Assembly: GCA_030066685.1 (NCBI GenBank)
Contig: JASJBF010000031.1
Span: forward strand, 1-64,000
Length of the DNA: 64,000 nt
Source: Kiloniellales bacterium
GTDB taxonomy: Bacteria; Pseudomonadota; Alphaproteobacteria; Kiloniellales; JAKSBE01
Direction: 5' to 3'
Shown here: piece by piece, positions 6,499 to 15,608 of the stretch
Layout of the letters: every line of letters begins with the position of its first letter
Position numbering within the stretch: position 1 is the stretch's first letter
Notes under the pieces: model-generated
What the model was told of the DNA's origin: nothing
What the model saw: only the letters and a program-made list of their open reading frames with translations
Databases searched by the model: none
Made by a program: the position numbers and the translations under genes

Positions 6499-9156
6499 AT
6501 GCTGGACAAGACCTATCGGCCGAAAGAGGTCGAAGCCAAGCGCTACAAGCAGTGGGAAGAGCAGGGCGCCTTCGCCGCCCGCCCCGACTCCAACGAGGCG
6601 CCCTATGCGATCATCATGCCGCCGCCGAACGTCACGGGCAGCCTGCACATCGGCCACGCGCTCACATTCACGATCCAGGACATCCTGATCCGCTACCACC
6701 GCATGGCCGGCCGCGACGCGCTCTGGCAGCCGGGCATGGACCATGCCGGGATCGCGACTCAGATGATGGTCGAGCGCCAGCTCGATGAGGAGGGCCTGCA
6801 CCGGCGCGACCTCGGTCGGGAGAAGTTCCTCGAGCGGGTCTGGGCCTGGAAGGAGGACTCCGGCGGCACCATCCTGAAGCAGTTGCGCCACCTCGGCGCT
6901 TCGGCGGACTGGCCGCGGACCTGCTTCACCATGGACGACGGCCCCTCCGCGGCGGTGCGCAAGGTCTTCGTCGAGCTCTACAAGCAGGGCCTGATCTACC
7001 GCGACAAGCGGCTGGTGAACTGGGACCCCAAGCTGCACACCGCGATCTCGGACCTGGAGGTGGAGCAGGTCGAGACCCAGGGCAAGCTCTGGCACTTCAA
7101 GTACCCGATCGAAGGCGAGGCGGGCCGCTTCATCGTCGTGGCCACGACCCGGCCCGAGACCATGCTGGGCGACACCGGGGTCGCGGTGCATCCGGAGGAC
7201 GACCGCTACAAGGACCTGGTTGGCAAGCACGCGATCCTGCCGCTGGTCGGCCGTCGCTTGCCCATCGTGGCCGACGACTACGCCGATCCCGAGCAGGGCT
7301 CGGGCGCGGTCAAGATGACCCCGGCCCACGACTTCAACGACTTCGAGGTCGGCCGCCGCCAGAACCTGGATCTGGTCAACATCTTCGACCGGGACGCGGT
7401 CCTCAACGACAACGTGCCGGAGACCTATCGTGGCCTCGACCGCTATGCGGCCCGCGAGCGGGTCGTCGCCGATCTGGAGGCCGGGGGCCTGCTGGAGAAG
7501 GTCGACGAGCACCTGCACACGGTGCCCCACGGCGACCGCTCGAAGGTCGCGGTCGAGCCCTGGCTGACCGACCAGTGGTTCGCCGATGCTGCGACCCTGG
7601 CCAAGCCCGCCATCGAGGCGGTCGAGGACGGCCGCACCGCGTTCGTGCCCAAGCAGTGGGAGAACACCTACTTCGAGTGGATGCGCAACATCCAGCCCTG
7701 GTGCATCTCGCGCCAGCTCTGGTGGGGCCATCGGATCCCGGCCTGGTACGGCCCGGGCGGCGAGATCTTCGTCGAGGAGAGCGAGGCGGCCGCCCTGGCC
7801 GCCGCCGAGGCCCACTACGGCACGCCAACCGAGCTGCGCCGGGACGAGGACGTGCTGGACACCTGGTTCTCCTCGGCGCTCTGGCCCTTCTCGACCCTAG
7901 GCTGGCCCGAGGAGACTCCGGAGCTGAAGCGCTACTATCCGGGCGACGTGCTGGTGACCGGCTTCGACATCATCTTCTTCTGGGTCGCCCGTATGATGAT
8001 GATGGGCCTGCACTTCCGGGGCGAGGTGCCCTTTCGGACCGTCTACATCCACGGCCTGATCCGCGACAAGTTCGGCCGCAAGATGTCGAAGACCACCGGC
8101 AACGTGGTCGATCCCCTGGAGACCATCGAGAAATACGGCTGCGATGCGCTGCGTTTCGGGCTGGCGGCCCTGCTGTCGCCGGGCCGGGACATCAAGCTCG
8201 ACACCGATCGCATCGAAGGCTTCCGCAACTTCGCCACCAAGCTCTGGAACGCCTCGCGCTACTGCCTGATGAACGGCGCCGCGCTCGACCCCGGCTTCGA
8301 TCCCTCGGGGTGCAGCGGCAAGATCAACCGCTGGATCGTCGGCCGGGCGACGGTGACCATGCAGAAGCTGACCGCCGCAGTCGACAGCTACCGCTTCGAC
8401 GAGGCGGCGGACCTGCTCTACCACTTCACCTGGCACGAGTTCTGCGACTGGTACATCGAGTTCTCCAAGCCGGTCCTGACCGGCGACGACGAGGCCGCGG
8501 CCGCCGAGACCCGGGCGGCCATGGCCTGGACCCTTGCGCAGATCCTGCACCTGCTACACCCCTTCATGCCCTTCATCACCGAGGAGCTCTGGGAGCAGCT
8601 CGGCGGCGCCGAGGCCGGCGACCTGATCTCCCGCCGGCTGCCGGAGCCGGACCCGCGCCTGGTCGATTCCGCCCTGAACAACGAGCTGGACTGGGTGATC
8701 GCCCTGATCCGCGACGTCCGTTCCCTGCGCTCCGAGACCAACGTCCCGGGCGGTGCCAAGATCGATCTGCTTCTGCGGCCGGAGGGCGAGGGCATCGCCG
8801 AGCGTCTGGCGGAGTATCGCGGCTTCGTGCAGCGCCTGGCGCGCCTGAGCGACATCAAGCCTCTGGACGGCGAGGCACCGCAGGGCTCGGTGCCGCTTCT
8901 GGTGGACGGCGCGACAGCGGTCCTGCCCTTGGCCGAGGTCATCGACGTCGGCAAGGAGGCGGCGAGCCTCAAGAAGGAGATCGCCGGCCTCGACCAGGAC
9001 TTCGCCAAACTCGACAAGAAGCTGTCGAACGAGCAGTTCCTGGCCAAGGCGCCGCTCGAGGTGGTCGAGGAGAACAAGCAGCGCCGCGAGGCCCTGGTCG
9101 AGAAGCGGGCCAAGCTCACCGCGGCCCTGGAGCGCCTGACCGGGGGACCGGCCTGA
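6499..9156 (+). CDS. valS: Valyl-tRNA synthetase
   Basis: This class I aminoacyl-tRNA synthetase charges tRNA-Val. The 885-residue protein shows PPPNVTGSLHIGHA with the HIGH motif at residues 50-53, the insertion editing domain, and GRKMSKTTGNV with the KMSK motif at 528-531. The C-terminal part (from about residue 810) is the coiled-coil arm typical of ValRS. The ATG at 6499 is chosen because homology starts at LDKTYRPKEVE and a GGAAGGA box lies upstream; an earlier in-frame start at 6433 adds a stretch unlike the family. It probably forms its own unit or is co-transcribed with popZ, 132 bp upstream. Confidence 0.97.
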   Translation: MLDKTYRPKEVEAKRYKQWEEQGAFAARPDSNEAPYAIIMPPPNVTGSLHIGHALTFTIQDILIRYHRMAGRDALWQPGMDHAGIATQMMVERQLDEEGLHRRDLGREKFLERVWAWKEDSGGTILKQLRHLGASADWPRTCFTMDDGPSAAVRKVFVELYKQGLIYRDKRLVNWDPKLHTAISDLEVEQVETQGKLWHFKYPIEGEAGRFIVVATTRPETMLGDTGVAVHPEDDRYKDLVGKHAILPLVGRRLPIVADDYADPEQGSGAVKMTPAHDFNDFEVGRRQNLDLVNIFDRDAVLNDNVPETYRGLDRYAARERVVADLEAGGLLEKVDEHLHTVPHGDRSKVAVEPWLTDQWFADAATLAKPAIEAVEDGRTAFVPKQWENTYFEWMRNIQPWCISRQLWWGHRIPAWYGPGGEIFVEESEAAALAAAEAHYGTPTELRRDEDVLDTWFSSALWPFSTLGWPEETPELKRYYPGDVLVTGFDIIFFWVARMMMMGLHFRGEVPFRTVYIHGLIRDKFGRKMSKTTGNVVDPLETIEKYGCDALRFGLAALLSPGRDIKLDTDRIEGFRNFATKLWNASRYCLMNGAALDPGFDPSGCSGKINRWIVGRATVTMQKLTAAVDSYRFDEAADLLYHFTWHEFCDWYIEFSKPVLTGDDEAAAAETRAAMAWTLAQILHLLHPFMPFITEELWEQLGGAEAGDLISRRLPEPDPRLVDSALNNELDWVIALIRDVRSLRSETNVPGGAKIDLLLRPEGEGIAERLAEYRGFVQRLARLSDIKPLDGEAPQGSVPLLVDGATAVLPLAEVIDVGKEAASLKKEIAGLDQDFAKLDKKLSNEQFLAKAPLEVVEENKQRREALVEKRAKLTAALERLTGGPA

Positions 9157-9176
9157 ATCCTCGGGGCGGCGGCGGC

Positions 9177-9782
9177 TCAGTCCTGAATAGCGGCGGCGTC
9201 CTCGGCGACAATCGCGAAGCGGTCGGCGAGGCCGGCGAGCGCGGCCTCGTGCACGGTCTCGGCGGCCAGGGCGGCCTCGGCGCTGCCGACCTTGGGCAGG
9301 GGCCGGGTGCCGGTGGCCGAGGCGACGACGGTGCAGGCATAGCCGAGGTCGAAGGCCGCGCGCACCGACGAGCTGATGCACATGTGGGTCATGAAGCCGA
9401 CGAAGATCAGCTCGTCGCGGCCCAGGCGGCGGATCTGCCCCTGCAACCCGGTCCCGGCAAAGGCGTTGGGCAGGTGCTTCTCGACGATGGTCTCGCCGGC
9501 CAGCGGTGCGGCGGCGGCCAGGAACTCCGAGCCTTCGCCCTGGGGATCGAAGAGGCCGCCGGGTTGGCCCAGGTGCCGGACGTGGATCACAGGCGTCCCG
9601 CAGCTCCGGGCGCGCGCCAGCAGCGCGGCGATCTCCGCGGTCTTCGGCGGCAGCTCCGGCAGCGCGAGGCCGCCGCCGTCGTACTCCTTCTGGGCATCGA
9701 TGACGACCACCGTGGCACGAGACAGCGCGGCTGGTTGTCGTAGGGCGCCGGCCATCTCGAGCAAAGTCATGACTCGCGTCAT
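9177..9782 (-). CDS. Isochorismatase-family cysteine hydrolase
   Basis: The 201-residue protein has the complete Asp-Lys-Cys triad of the isochorismatase-like hydrolases: Asp29 in VVVIDAQKEY, Lys102 in VEKHLPNAF and Cys135 in FMTHMCISSSVRAAFDLGY. The family includes nicotinamidases, N-carbamoylsarcosine amidases and isochorismatases; members with a Cys usually hydrolyse amides. The substrate cannot be read from the sequence. The first ATG has a strong GAGGAG site 8 bases upstream. The gene is transcribed away from the LysR gene at 9889, a usual arrangement for a regulator and its target, and converges on valS 20 bp away. Confidence 0.88.
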   Translation of the reverse strand: MTRVMTLLEMAGALRQPAALSRATVVVIDAQKEYDGGGLALPELPPKTAEIAALLARARSCGTPVIHVRHLGQPGGLFDPQGEGSEFLAAAAPLAGETIVEKHLPNAFAGTGLQGQIRRLGRDELIFVGFMTHMCISSSVRAAFDLGYACTVVASATGTRPLPKVGSAEAALAAETVHEAALAGLADRFAIVAEDAAAIQD

Positions 9783-9872
9783 CTGCCGTACTCCTCAGAC
9801 CTGGCCAAGTCGACGCTGAAGAGGATCAGGCGGGCACGGATGCCGGTAAAGGGTTGAACCCGCCTGAAGAAC

Positions 9873-9886
9873 CTGCGAATTTGCAG
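9873..9886. promoter_or_regulatory. Imperfect palindrome upstream of the LysR gene
   Basis: CTGCGAATTTGCAG is a dyad with one mismatched pair, ending two bases before the LysR start codon in the divergent intergenic region (9783-9888). It could be a regulator binding site, but its spacing is not the classical T-N11-A box. Confidence 0.3.
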
Positions 9887-9888
9887 TC

Positions 9889-10749
9889 ATGCTGGATTGG
9901 GATGATTTGCGGCCGATTCTCGCCGTGGCGCGGGGCGGCACCCTGGCGGCGGCGGCCAAGGGCTTGAGGATCGACGCGACCACGGTCGGCCGACGGATCC
10001 AGGCCGCGGAGACCGCCCTGGGGGTGCGGCTCTTCGACCGGATCGACGGCCGCTACACGGCGACCGCGGCGGGCGAGCTGGCGATCCGCCACGGCGAGGC
10101 CATCGAGCGCGAGATCCTGGCCCTGGAGGGGCAGGTGGCGGGCCAGGACCAGTCGCTCGAGGGCAGCGTCCGGGTCACCTCGGTGGTCATGCTGGTCAAC
10201 CACCTGCTAGGGCCCTGCCTGCCGGCGCTGCTCCGCGAACATCCCAAGCTGCGGCTCGAGCTGACCGGCTCCAACGTCAACCTTAGCCTGACTCGGCGCG
10301 AGGCCGACCTGGCCCTGCGCCTGGGCCGGCCCAGCGACGGCAGCGACCGCCTGCGCAAGGTCGGAGTCCTCGACTACGGGGTCTACGCGGCCCGTGCCCT
10401 GGGTGAAGCGGCCCACGACCTGCCCTGGCTGAGCTACGACGAGGAGCTGAGCCACGTGCCCGAGGCGGTCTGGCTGCGCAAGCAGCTCGCGCCGGGGGAG
10501 GCGCCGGTGGTCTGCGTCAACCAGGCCGACGCCCTGCGCTATCTCGCGGCGGCCGGTCTGGGCCGGGCCGTCCTGCCCCGGCTCCTGGGCGAGGGCCAGG
10601 AGGCGCTGAGGTGCCTTTCGGGGCCGGAACCGGTGGTCAGCCGCGACGTCTGGATGGTGGTCCACCCGGAGCTGCGCAAGACCGCGCGGGTCTCGGCGGT
10701 GGTCGACTGGATCCTCGGCCCCTGCGTCGACCGCCTGCGGGCGGTCTGA
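9889..10749 (+). CDS. LysR-family transcriptional regulator
   Basis: The N-terminal winged helix-turn-helix is clear (residues 3-60, with GGTLAAAAKGLRIDATTVGRR and LGVRLFDR), followed by an effector-binding domain of two halves from about residue 90. At 286 residues it is slightly short for the family. The gene is divergent from the cysteine hydrolase at 9177-9782 with 106 bp between them, so it probably controls that gene and itself. The helix-turn-helix reads DATTVGRRIQ rather than the usual SQPALSRQI, as in a subgroup of LysR proteins. No inducer can be inferred. Confidence 0.92.
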   Translation: MLDWDDLRPILAVARGGTLAAAAKGLRIDATTVGRRIQAAETALGVRLFDRIDGRYTATAAGELAIRHGEAIEREILALEGQVAGQDQSLEGSVRVTSVVMLVNHLLGPCLPALLREHPKLRLELTGSNVNLSLTRREADLALRLGRPSDGSDRLRKVGVLDYGVYAARALGEAAHDLPWLSYDEELSHVPEAVWLRKQLAPGEAPVVCVNQADALRYLAAAGLGRAVLPRLLGEGQEALRCLSGPEPVVSRDVWMVVHPELRKTARVSAVVDWILGPCVDRLRAV

Positions 10750-10761
10750 CCGCGAGAGGTC

Positions 10762-11385
10762 TCAGCGGAACTCCAGGCCCTTGGTCTCGTCGAGGGTGGC
10801 GCGCCAGAACAGGGTGCTCTCCAAGGTGGTGCCGTTGAAGTCGGCCCCGCTCAGGTCGGCGGCGATGAAGCTGGCGCCGGAGAGGTCCGCCTCGCGCAGG
10901 TCGGCGCCCTTGAGGTCGGCCTTGTAGAAGCTGGCACCCTGCATACGGGCGCCGCGGAAATCCGCGGCCCCGAACTGGGCCTTGTAGCCCTGCGCGCCTT
11001 CGAGGTCGGCGCCGGCGAAGTTCGGCGGGGCCACGCCGGCCTCGGCCTTGTAGAAGCTGGCGCCGTGCAGCTTGGCGCCGGTCAGGCGGGCGCCGTCTAG
11101 GTAGGCCTTGCGCAGGATCGCCTCCGAGAGATCGGCCCGCTCCAGCTTGGCCGATCTGAGGTTGGCGCGGGTCAGGTTGGCGCCCTGAAGCTGCGCCGAG
11201 GAGAGATCGGCGCCCTGGAGGTCCCGGCCGCTCAAGTTCATGCCCTTGAGGTCCGCCCGCGTCAGGTCGCAGCGCGGGCAGCCGCCGCCGGCCTTCAGCT
11301 TGGCGAGTTCGGTCGCCTCGAAGGCGGCGGCCCCGGTCATGGGAAGCGAAATCAGCGCGATCGCGCAAAGAATGGTCCTGAACAC
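10762..11385 (-). CDS. Secreted pentapeptide-repeat protein
   Basis: A signal peptide (about residues 1-21, ending GAAA) precedes more than 25 A(D/N)LxG-type pentapeptide repeats, which fold as a right-handed quadrilateral beta-helix. A Cys36-Pro-Arg-Cys39 motif sits just before the first repeat and might form a disulphide or a metal site in the periplasm. The repeats are interrupted by aromatic variants (ASFYKA twice). The start is GTG at 11385 with AGGGGG upstream. The 207-residue protein converges on the LysR gene with 12 bp between them. Periplasmic location is inferred from the signal peptide; function is unknown. Confidence 0.85.
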   Translation of the reverse strand: MFRTILCAIALISLPMTGAAAFEATELAKLKAGGGCPRCDLTRADLKGMNLSGRDLQGADLSSAQLQGANLTRANLRSAKLERADLSEAILRKAYLDGARLTGAKLHGASFYKAEAGVAPPNFAGADLEGAQGYKAQFGAADFRGARMQGASFYKADLKGADLREADLSGASFIAADLSGADFNGTTLESTLFWRATLDETKGLEFR

Positions 11386-11625
11386 AAGCGGATCCCCCTG
11401 TCTACCTGATTGAGCGTCTCTACCTGATCCGGACAGTCGTCACATAGGCGCGCGGACTCTAGACCGAAAGCCGCGCCGAGACGAGGCCCAGAGCACGATG
11501 ACATGAGGTCGAAGCGACCTCTTGTACGAGTCGATCTCTAAACTGTTGAAATTGATCGAAATTCAGACATGAAGCCGGATTGGCTTCACGTCATCCCGCT
11601 CCAGGATGGCCCGCCGGGCCGAAAA
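11386..11625. other. Intergenic region with short repeats
   Basis: No gene is seen. TCTACCTGAT occurs at 11401-11410 and 11419-11428 just upstream of the pentapeptide gene, and a hairpin element lies at 11562-11596 just after the DDAH-like gene. Confidence 0.5.
11562..11596. repeat. 35-bp hairpin element, copy A
   Basis: The stem TGAAGCC (11570-11576) and GGCTTCA (11582-11588) is flanked by TTCAGA and GTCATCC. A second element of the same length, matching at 29 of 35 positions with the same flanks, lies at 45212-45246. Both lie just after the stop codon of a minus-strand gene and lack a T-tract, so they are an interspersed repeat rather than standard terminators. Confidence 0.65.
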
Positions 11626-12501
11626 TCAGGTGTCGTCGCGCTCCAGGGGCAGGGTCAGGCAGGTTGGGCCGCCGTCGCCCTTCTGGGTGATCTCCCGGCC
11701 TTCGTAGACCAGGACCTCGCAGCCCGCGGCCTCCAGGCGCCGGCGGGTCTGCGGATTGCCGTCCACCGCAAGGCAGAGCCGCGGGCCCAGGGCCAGGACG
11801 TTGCAGCCCTTGGTCTCGAACTCCTCCTCGGCCGCCTCGACCAGCTCGATCCCCCGGTCCAGCAGCTTGCGCCGGAAGGAGATCGGCATGAGCGGCGAGA
11901 AGACCAGGGCCAGGTCCTTGTCCAGGGGGCTCAGGATCGACATCAGGTGGAAGACGTCGTCCGGGCCCTTGTAGTGTGGCAGGTCGACCAGGATCATGTG
12001 CTCGGTGCCGTCGCCGAGATGGCCCTTGAGCTGCCAGACCCCCTCGGTGTCGCTGCGGTAGGTCAGGCCGACCACGCAGGTCTGGTCGTCCAGCCAGACG
12101 AAATCGCCGCCCTCCAGCAGGCCGGGAGTCTCGACCTGGCCGGCGATCGTGAAGCCGGCGGCCCTGAGGCCGTCGCCCACCGCCTTTGGCTCGCTTCGGC
12201 GCGCCGCCTTGCCCATCCGGCAGAGCATCACGCCCTGCTTGGTGGCGATGGCGGAGTCCCGGGCGTAGAGGGAATCCAGGGTCAGGTCATCGGTGCCGGG
12301 CAGGAAGACCGGCTCGGCGCCGCTGCCGGCGAGGGCGGTCACCAGGCCGTCGAACTCCCGGATTGCCGCCTCGAGATCCGGAGGGCCGCGCCAGCCCAGG
12401 TCGCGCCACTGCGCGGCGATCCGCGCCTCGCTGCGGAAGGCCTCCTCGGGCGTCCGCAGGCCCACCTTCCTGAGGTGGGCGTATTCGTTGAAGCACCGCA
12501 T
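11626..12501 (-). CDS. Dimethylarginine dimethylaminohydrolase / amidinotransferase-fold enzyme
   Basis: The protein belongs to the guanidino-group modifying enzymes that use a Cys nucleophile. Visible active-site elements are RD at 81-82, EGGD at 130-133, His185 in DDVFHLMSI and Cys281 in GDGGPTCLTLPL near the C-terminus. The 291-residue length and GGPTC-type ending fit bacterial DDAH-like proteins, which hydrolyse methylated arginine to citrulline; related family members act on arginine or ornithine instead, so the substrate is not certain. A hairpin repeat lies 30 bp after the stop. No arginine pathway genes are adjacent. Confidence 0.85.
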   Translation of the reverse strand: MRCFNEYAHLRKVGLRTPEEAFRSEARIAAQWRDLGWRGPPDLEAAIREFDGLVTALAGSGAEPVFLPGTDDLTLDSLYARDSAIATKQGVMLCRMGKAARRSEPKAVGDGLRAAGFTIAGQVETPGLLEGGDFVWLDDQTCVVGLTYRSDTEGVWQLKGHLGDGTEHMILVDLPHYKGPDDVFHLMSILSPLDKDLALVFSPLMPISFRRKLLDRGIELVEAAEEEFETKGCNVLALGPRLCLAVDGNPQTRRRLEAAGCEVLVYEGREITQKGDGGPTCLTLPLERDDT

Positions 12502-12711
12502 CGGGTTCTGTCTTCAGCCTCCTGAAGGAAGGAACAGCCTAGCCGCCGTCATCCATCCCTGCCTCACGCAGGCCACGCTTGCTGAAAAAGCGGTGGTGAG
12601 CCCTTATCCTGGCCGATATCCTGCCGGGCAAACAAGGAAAAGACCGCCGCGACCTGCGATTTTCGGCGCTTTTGCCCCGTTTGGGGGACCGCTTTCAGGG
12701 GAGGGACGACC

Positions 12712-14448
12712 ATGCCGCTCGACGCCAAGACGCCCAAGTTCGACAAGTCCAAGCTGCCGAGCCGCCACGTCTCGGTCGGCCCGGCCTCGGCGCCGCACCG
12801 CTCCTACTACTACGCCATGGGCATGACCGACGAGGAGATCGCCCAGCCCTTCGTCGGGGTGGCGACCTGCTGGAACGAGGCGGCGCCCTGCAACATCGCC
12901 CTGTCGCGCCAGGCCCAGTCGGTCAAGCAGGGGGTCAAGGCGGCGGCCGGGACGCCGCGGGAGTTCACCTCGATCACGGTGACCGACGGCATCGCCATGG
13001 GCCACGCCGGCATGAAGTCTTCCCTGGTCAGCCGCGAGGTCATCGCCGATTCCGTCGAGCTGACCATGCGCGGCCACTGCTATGACGCCCTGGTCGGCCT
13101 GGCCGGCTGCGACAAGTCCCTGCCCGGCATGATGATGGCGATGATCCGGCTCAACGTGCCGGCGGTCTTCATGTACGGCGGATCGATCCTGCCCGGGCGC
13201 CTGCGCGGGAAGGACATCACGGTGCAGGACGTCTTCGAGGCGGTCGGCGCCCATGCCGCCGGGACCATCGACGACGAGGAGCTGCGCGCGATCGAATGCG
13301 CCGCCTGTCCCTCGGCCGGGGCCTGCGGCGGCCAGTTCACCGCCAACACCATGGCCTGCGTCTCCGAGGCCATCGGCCTGGCCTTGCCCGGCTCGGCCGG
13401 CGCGCCGGCGCCCTATGAATCCCGCGACGCCTACGCCGAGGCCTCGGGCGAGGCGGTCATGCGGCTGATCGCCGACAACCTGCGGCCGCGCGACATCGTG
13501 ACCCGCAAGTCGCTGGAGAACGCGGCCCGGGTCGTGGCCTGCTCCGGCGGCTCGACCAACGCCGGCCTGCACCTGCCGGCCATGGCGCACGAGGCCGGGA
13601 TCGACTTTGACTTGTTTGACGTCTGCGAGATCTTCAAGGAGACGCCCTATATCGCCGACCTCAAGCCGGCCGGGCGCTACGTCGCCAAGGACCTCTTCGA
13701 GATCGGCGGCGTGCCGGTCCTGATGAAGGCCCTCCTGGACGGCGGCCTGCTGCACGGCGAATGCATCACCGTGACCGGCAGGACCATCGCCGAGAACCTG
13801 GCGGAGGTCGTCTTCCCCGAGGACCAGGACATCGTGCGCCCGGTCTCCAACCCCATCACGCCCACCGGCGGCGTGGTCGGCCTCAAGGGCAACCTGGCGC
13901 CCGAGGGGGCGATCGTGAAGGTCGCCGGCCTGCCCAGCCTGCAGTTCCGCGGGCCGGCCCGGGTCTTCGACTGCGAGGAGGACGCCTTCCAGGCCGTGCA
14001 GGACCGGAACTACGAGGAGGGCGAGGTCATCGTCATCCGCTACGAGGGCGCCCGCGGCGGCCCGGGCATGCGCGAGATGCTGGCGACCACGGCGGCGCTC
14101 TACGGCCAGGGCACCGGCGGCAAGGTGGCGCTGATCACCGACGGCCGCTTCTCCGGCGCGACCCGCGGCTTCTGCATCGGCCACGTCGGCCCCGAGGCGG
14201 CCTTGGGTGGGCCCATCGGCCTGCTGAAGGACGGCGACATGATCGCCATCGACGCCGAGGCCGGGACCATAGGCGTCGAACTCTCCGAGGCCGAGCTGGA
14301 GGAACGCCGCAAGTCCTGGCAGCCCCGCACGCACGACTTCCAGTCCGGCGCCCTGTGGAAATTCGCCCAGACCGTCGGCTCTGCCCAGAAGGGCTGCGTC
14401 ACGCATCCGGGCGGCGCGGCGGAGACCCACTGCTACGCGGATATCTGA
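12712..14448 (+). CDS. ilvD: Dihydroxy-acid dehydratase
   Basis: IlvD dehydrates 2,3-dihydroxy acids to 2-keto acids in valine, isoleucine, leucine and pantothenate synthesis. The 578-residue protein has the cluster and metal motifs of the family: [39 protein letters not shown] and [12 protein letters not shown]. The ATG at 12712 follows GGGAGGGACGACC. No other branched-chain genes are adjacent, so it appears to be a lone gene. A repeat element at 14480-14535 lies immediately downstream. Confidence 0.97.
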   Translation: MPLDAKTPKFDKSKLPSRHVSVGPASAPHRSYYYAMGMTDEEIAQPFVGVATCWNEAAPCNIALSRQAQSVKQGVKAAAGTPREFTSITVTDGIAMGHAGMKSSLVSREVIADSVELTMRGHCYDALVGLAGCDKSLPGMMMAMIRLNVPAVFMYGGSILPGRLRGKDITVQDVFEAVGAHAAGTIDDEELRAIECAACPSAGACGGQFTANTMACVSEAIGLALPGSAGAPAPYESRDAYAEASGEAVMRLIADNLRPRDIVTRKSLENAARVVACSGGSTNAGLHLPAMAHEAGIDFDLFDVCEIFKETPYIADLKPAGRYVAKDLFEIGGVPVLMKALLDGGLLHGECITVTGRTIAENLAEVVFPEDQDIVRPVSNPITPTGGVVGLKGNLAPEGAIVKVAGLPSLQFRGPARVFDCEEDAFQAVQDRNYEEGEVIVIRYEGARGGPGMREMLATTAALYGQGTGGKVALITDGRFSGATRGFCIGHVGPEAALGGPIGLLKDGDMIAIDAEAGTIGVELSEAELEERRKSWQPRTHDFQSGALWKFAQTVGSAQKGCVTHPGGAAETHCYADI

Positions 14449-14479
14449 GCGTCGAAACCCATAGAACGCCGCGCTCACG

Positions 14480-14535
14480 CTTCGACAGGCTCAGTATGAG
14501 GCTAGATCTTGGTCCTCGTCCTGAGCTTGTCGAAG
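14480..14535. repeat. Interspersed inverted repeat (CTTCGACAGGCTCAG type)
   Basis: The left arm begins CTTCGACAGGCTCAG (14480-14494) and the right arm ends CTGAGCTTGTCGAAG (14521-14535), with short further complementarity (ATGAGG and CCTCGT) toward the centre. This type of mosaic repeat is familiar in alphaproteobacterial intergenic regions. It could fold as a hairpin in the ilvD transcript and act as a terminator or mRNA end. Confidence 0.8.
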
Positions 14536-14563
14536 GGCGAGGCGGCACTGCTGGTCGAAGAGA

Positions 14564-15469
14564 GTGCAACGTCCCGCAAAGGATCCAGACGACCACCACG
14601 TCTTCGGCTTGGCCTGCGTCATCTCGGCCAGCTTTTTTACAAGCTTGGCCGGAATTCTTGTGCGTCTGGTCGAAGAGGCGGACGGCTGGCAGCTGCAGTT
14701 CTATCGCCAGGCGAGCTTCCTGGTCTTCATCCTGGGGTTCCTGGTCTGGCGGCATCGCGGGCGCAGCCTGCGGGCCTGCCGGGAGATCGGGCGGCCGGGG
14801 CTGATCGCGGCCTGCTCGCTCGCCATCGCCTTCACCGCCTACATCTTCGCGCTCATCGAGACCAGCGTCGCCAAGGTGGTCTTCATCGGCAGCGCCTCGC
14901 CCTTCGTCGCGGCGCTGATCGCCTGGCTGGCGCTGCGCGAGCGGGTGGCGCCTTCGACCCTGGCCGCCATCGCAGTGGCCATGCTGGGCATCGGGGTCAT
15001 GATGGGCGAGGGGCTGGACGGGGAAGGGCCGCTGGGCGCCGGCTTGGCGGTGGTCGCAGTGGTCGGCTACGGCGTCACCCTGGTCTGTCTGCGCGCCCGG
15101 CGCCGGGTCGACATGCTGCCGGCCGCGGCGCTTGCCGGGCTGCTGGCGATGCTGGGCTGCGGGGTCATGGCGCCGGACCTGGAGATCTCGGCACACGACC
15201 TCGGGCTGGCGATGCTGCTCGGGGTGGTCCAGCTCGGCTTCCAGTACGTCCTGATCGCGCTGGGCACCCGCCACGTGCCGGCCGGCGAGGTGGCGCTGCT
15301 GGGCCGCCTGCAGGTCGTCCTGGCGCCGCTCTGGGTCTGGCTCGCCCTGGGCGAGGTGCCGAGCCCGGCCACCCTGCTCGGCGGCACCGTCGTGGTCGGG
15401 GCGGTCCTGGCGAACTCCTACGCCGCGCTGCGGCGCGAGCGACAGCCCGCGATTCTCCCGGGCGACTGA
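14564..15469 (+). CDS. EamA-type (DMT superfamily) membrane transporter
   Basis: The 301-residue protein contains about ten hydrophobic helices arranged as two EamA halves; the ends of the halves carry the usual ALIAWLALRERV and LAPLWVWLALGEVP motifs before the last helix. Family members export amino acids, nucleotides or other metabolites from the cytoplasm; the substrate here is unknown. The most likely start is GTG at 14564, with only a weak ribosome binding site. A repeat element separates it from ilvD, so co-transcription is uncertain. Confidence 0.88.
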   Translation: MQRPAKDPDDHHVFGLACVISASFFTSLAGILVRLVEEADGWQLQFYRQASFLVFILGFLVWRHRGRSLRACREIGRPGLIAACSLAIAFTAYIFALIETSVAKVVFIGSASPFVAALIAWLALRERVAPSTLAAIAVAMLGIGVMMGEGLDGEGPLGAGLAVVAVVGYGVTLVCLRARRRVDMLPAAALAGLLAMLGCGVMAPDLEISAHDLGLAMLLGVVQLGFQYVLIALGTRHVPAGEVALLGRLQVVLAPLWVWLALGEVPSPATLLGGTVVVGAVLANSYAALRRERQPAILPGD

Positions 15470-15608
15470 GGCCCCGACCGAGAGCTTGGTCGCAAAGGCT
15501 GGCGCGGCCTCGGACCGCGGCCTTAACGCCACGTAAAGGCTGCGGCCTTAGGTTGCCGATCTCGTTTCTCTCTGCACCCCTCTCTCGACGTGATTTCGGA
15601 GGCGATCC

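Noticed and set aside
7575-9743. Long plus-strand frame inside valS running past its end
   Set aside because: Out of frame with valS, Arg/Pro/Gly-rich, no motifs; shadow of a real gene.
12604-14478. Long antisense frame opposite ilvD
   Set aside because: IlvD motifs on the plus strand are complete; the antisense product has only low-complexity sequence.
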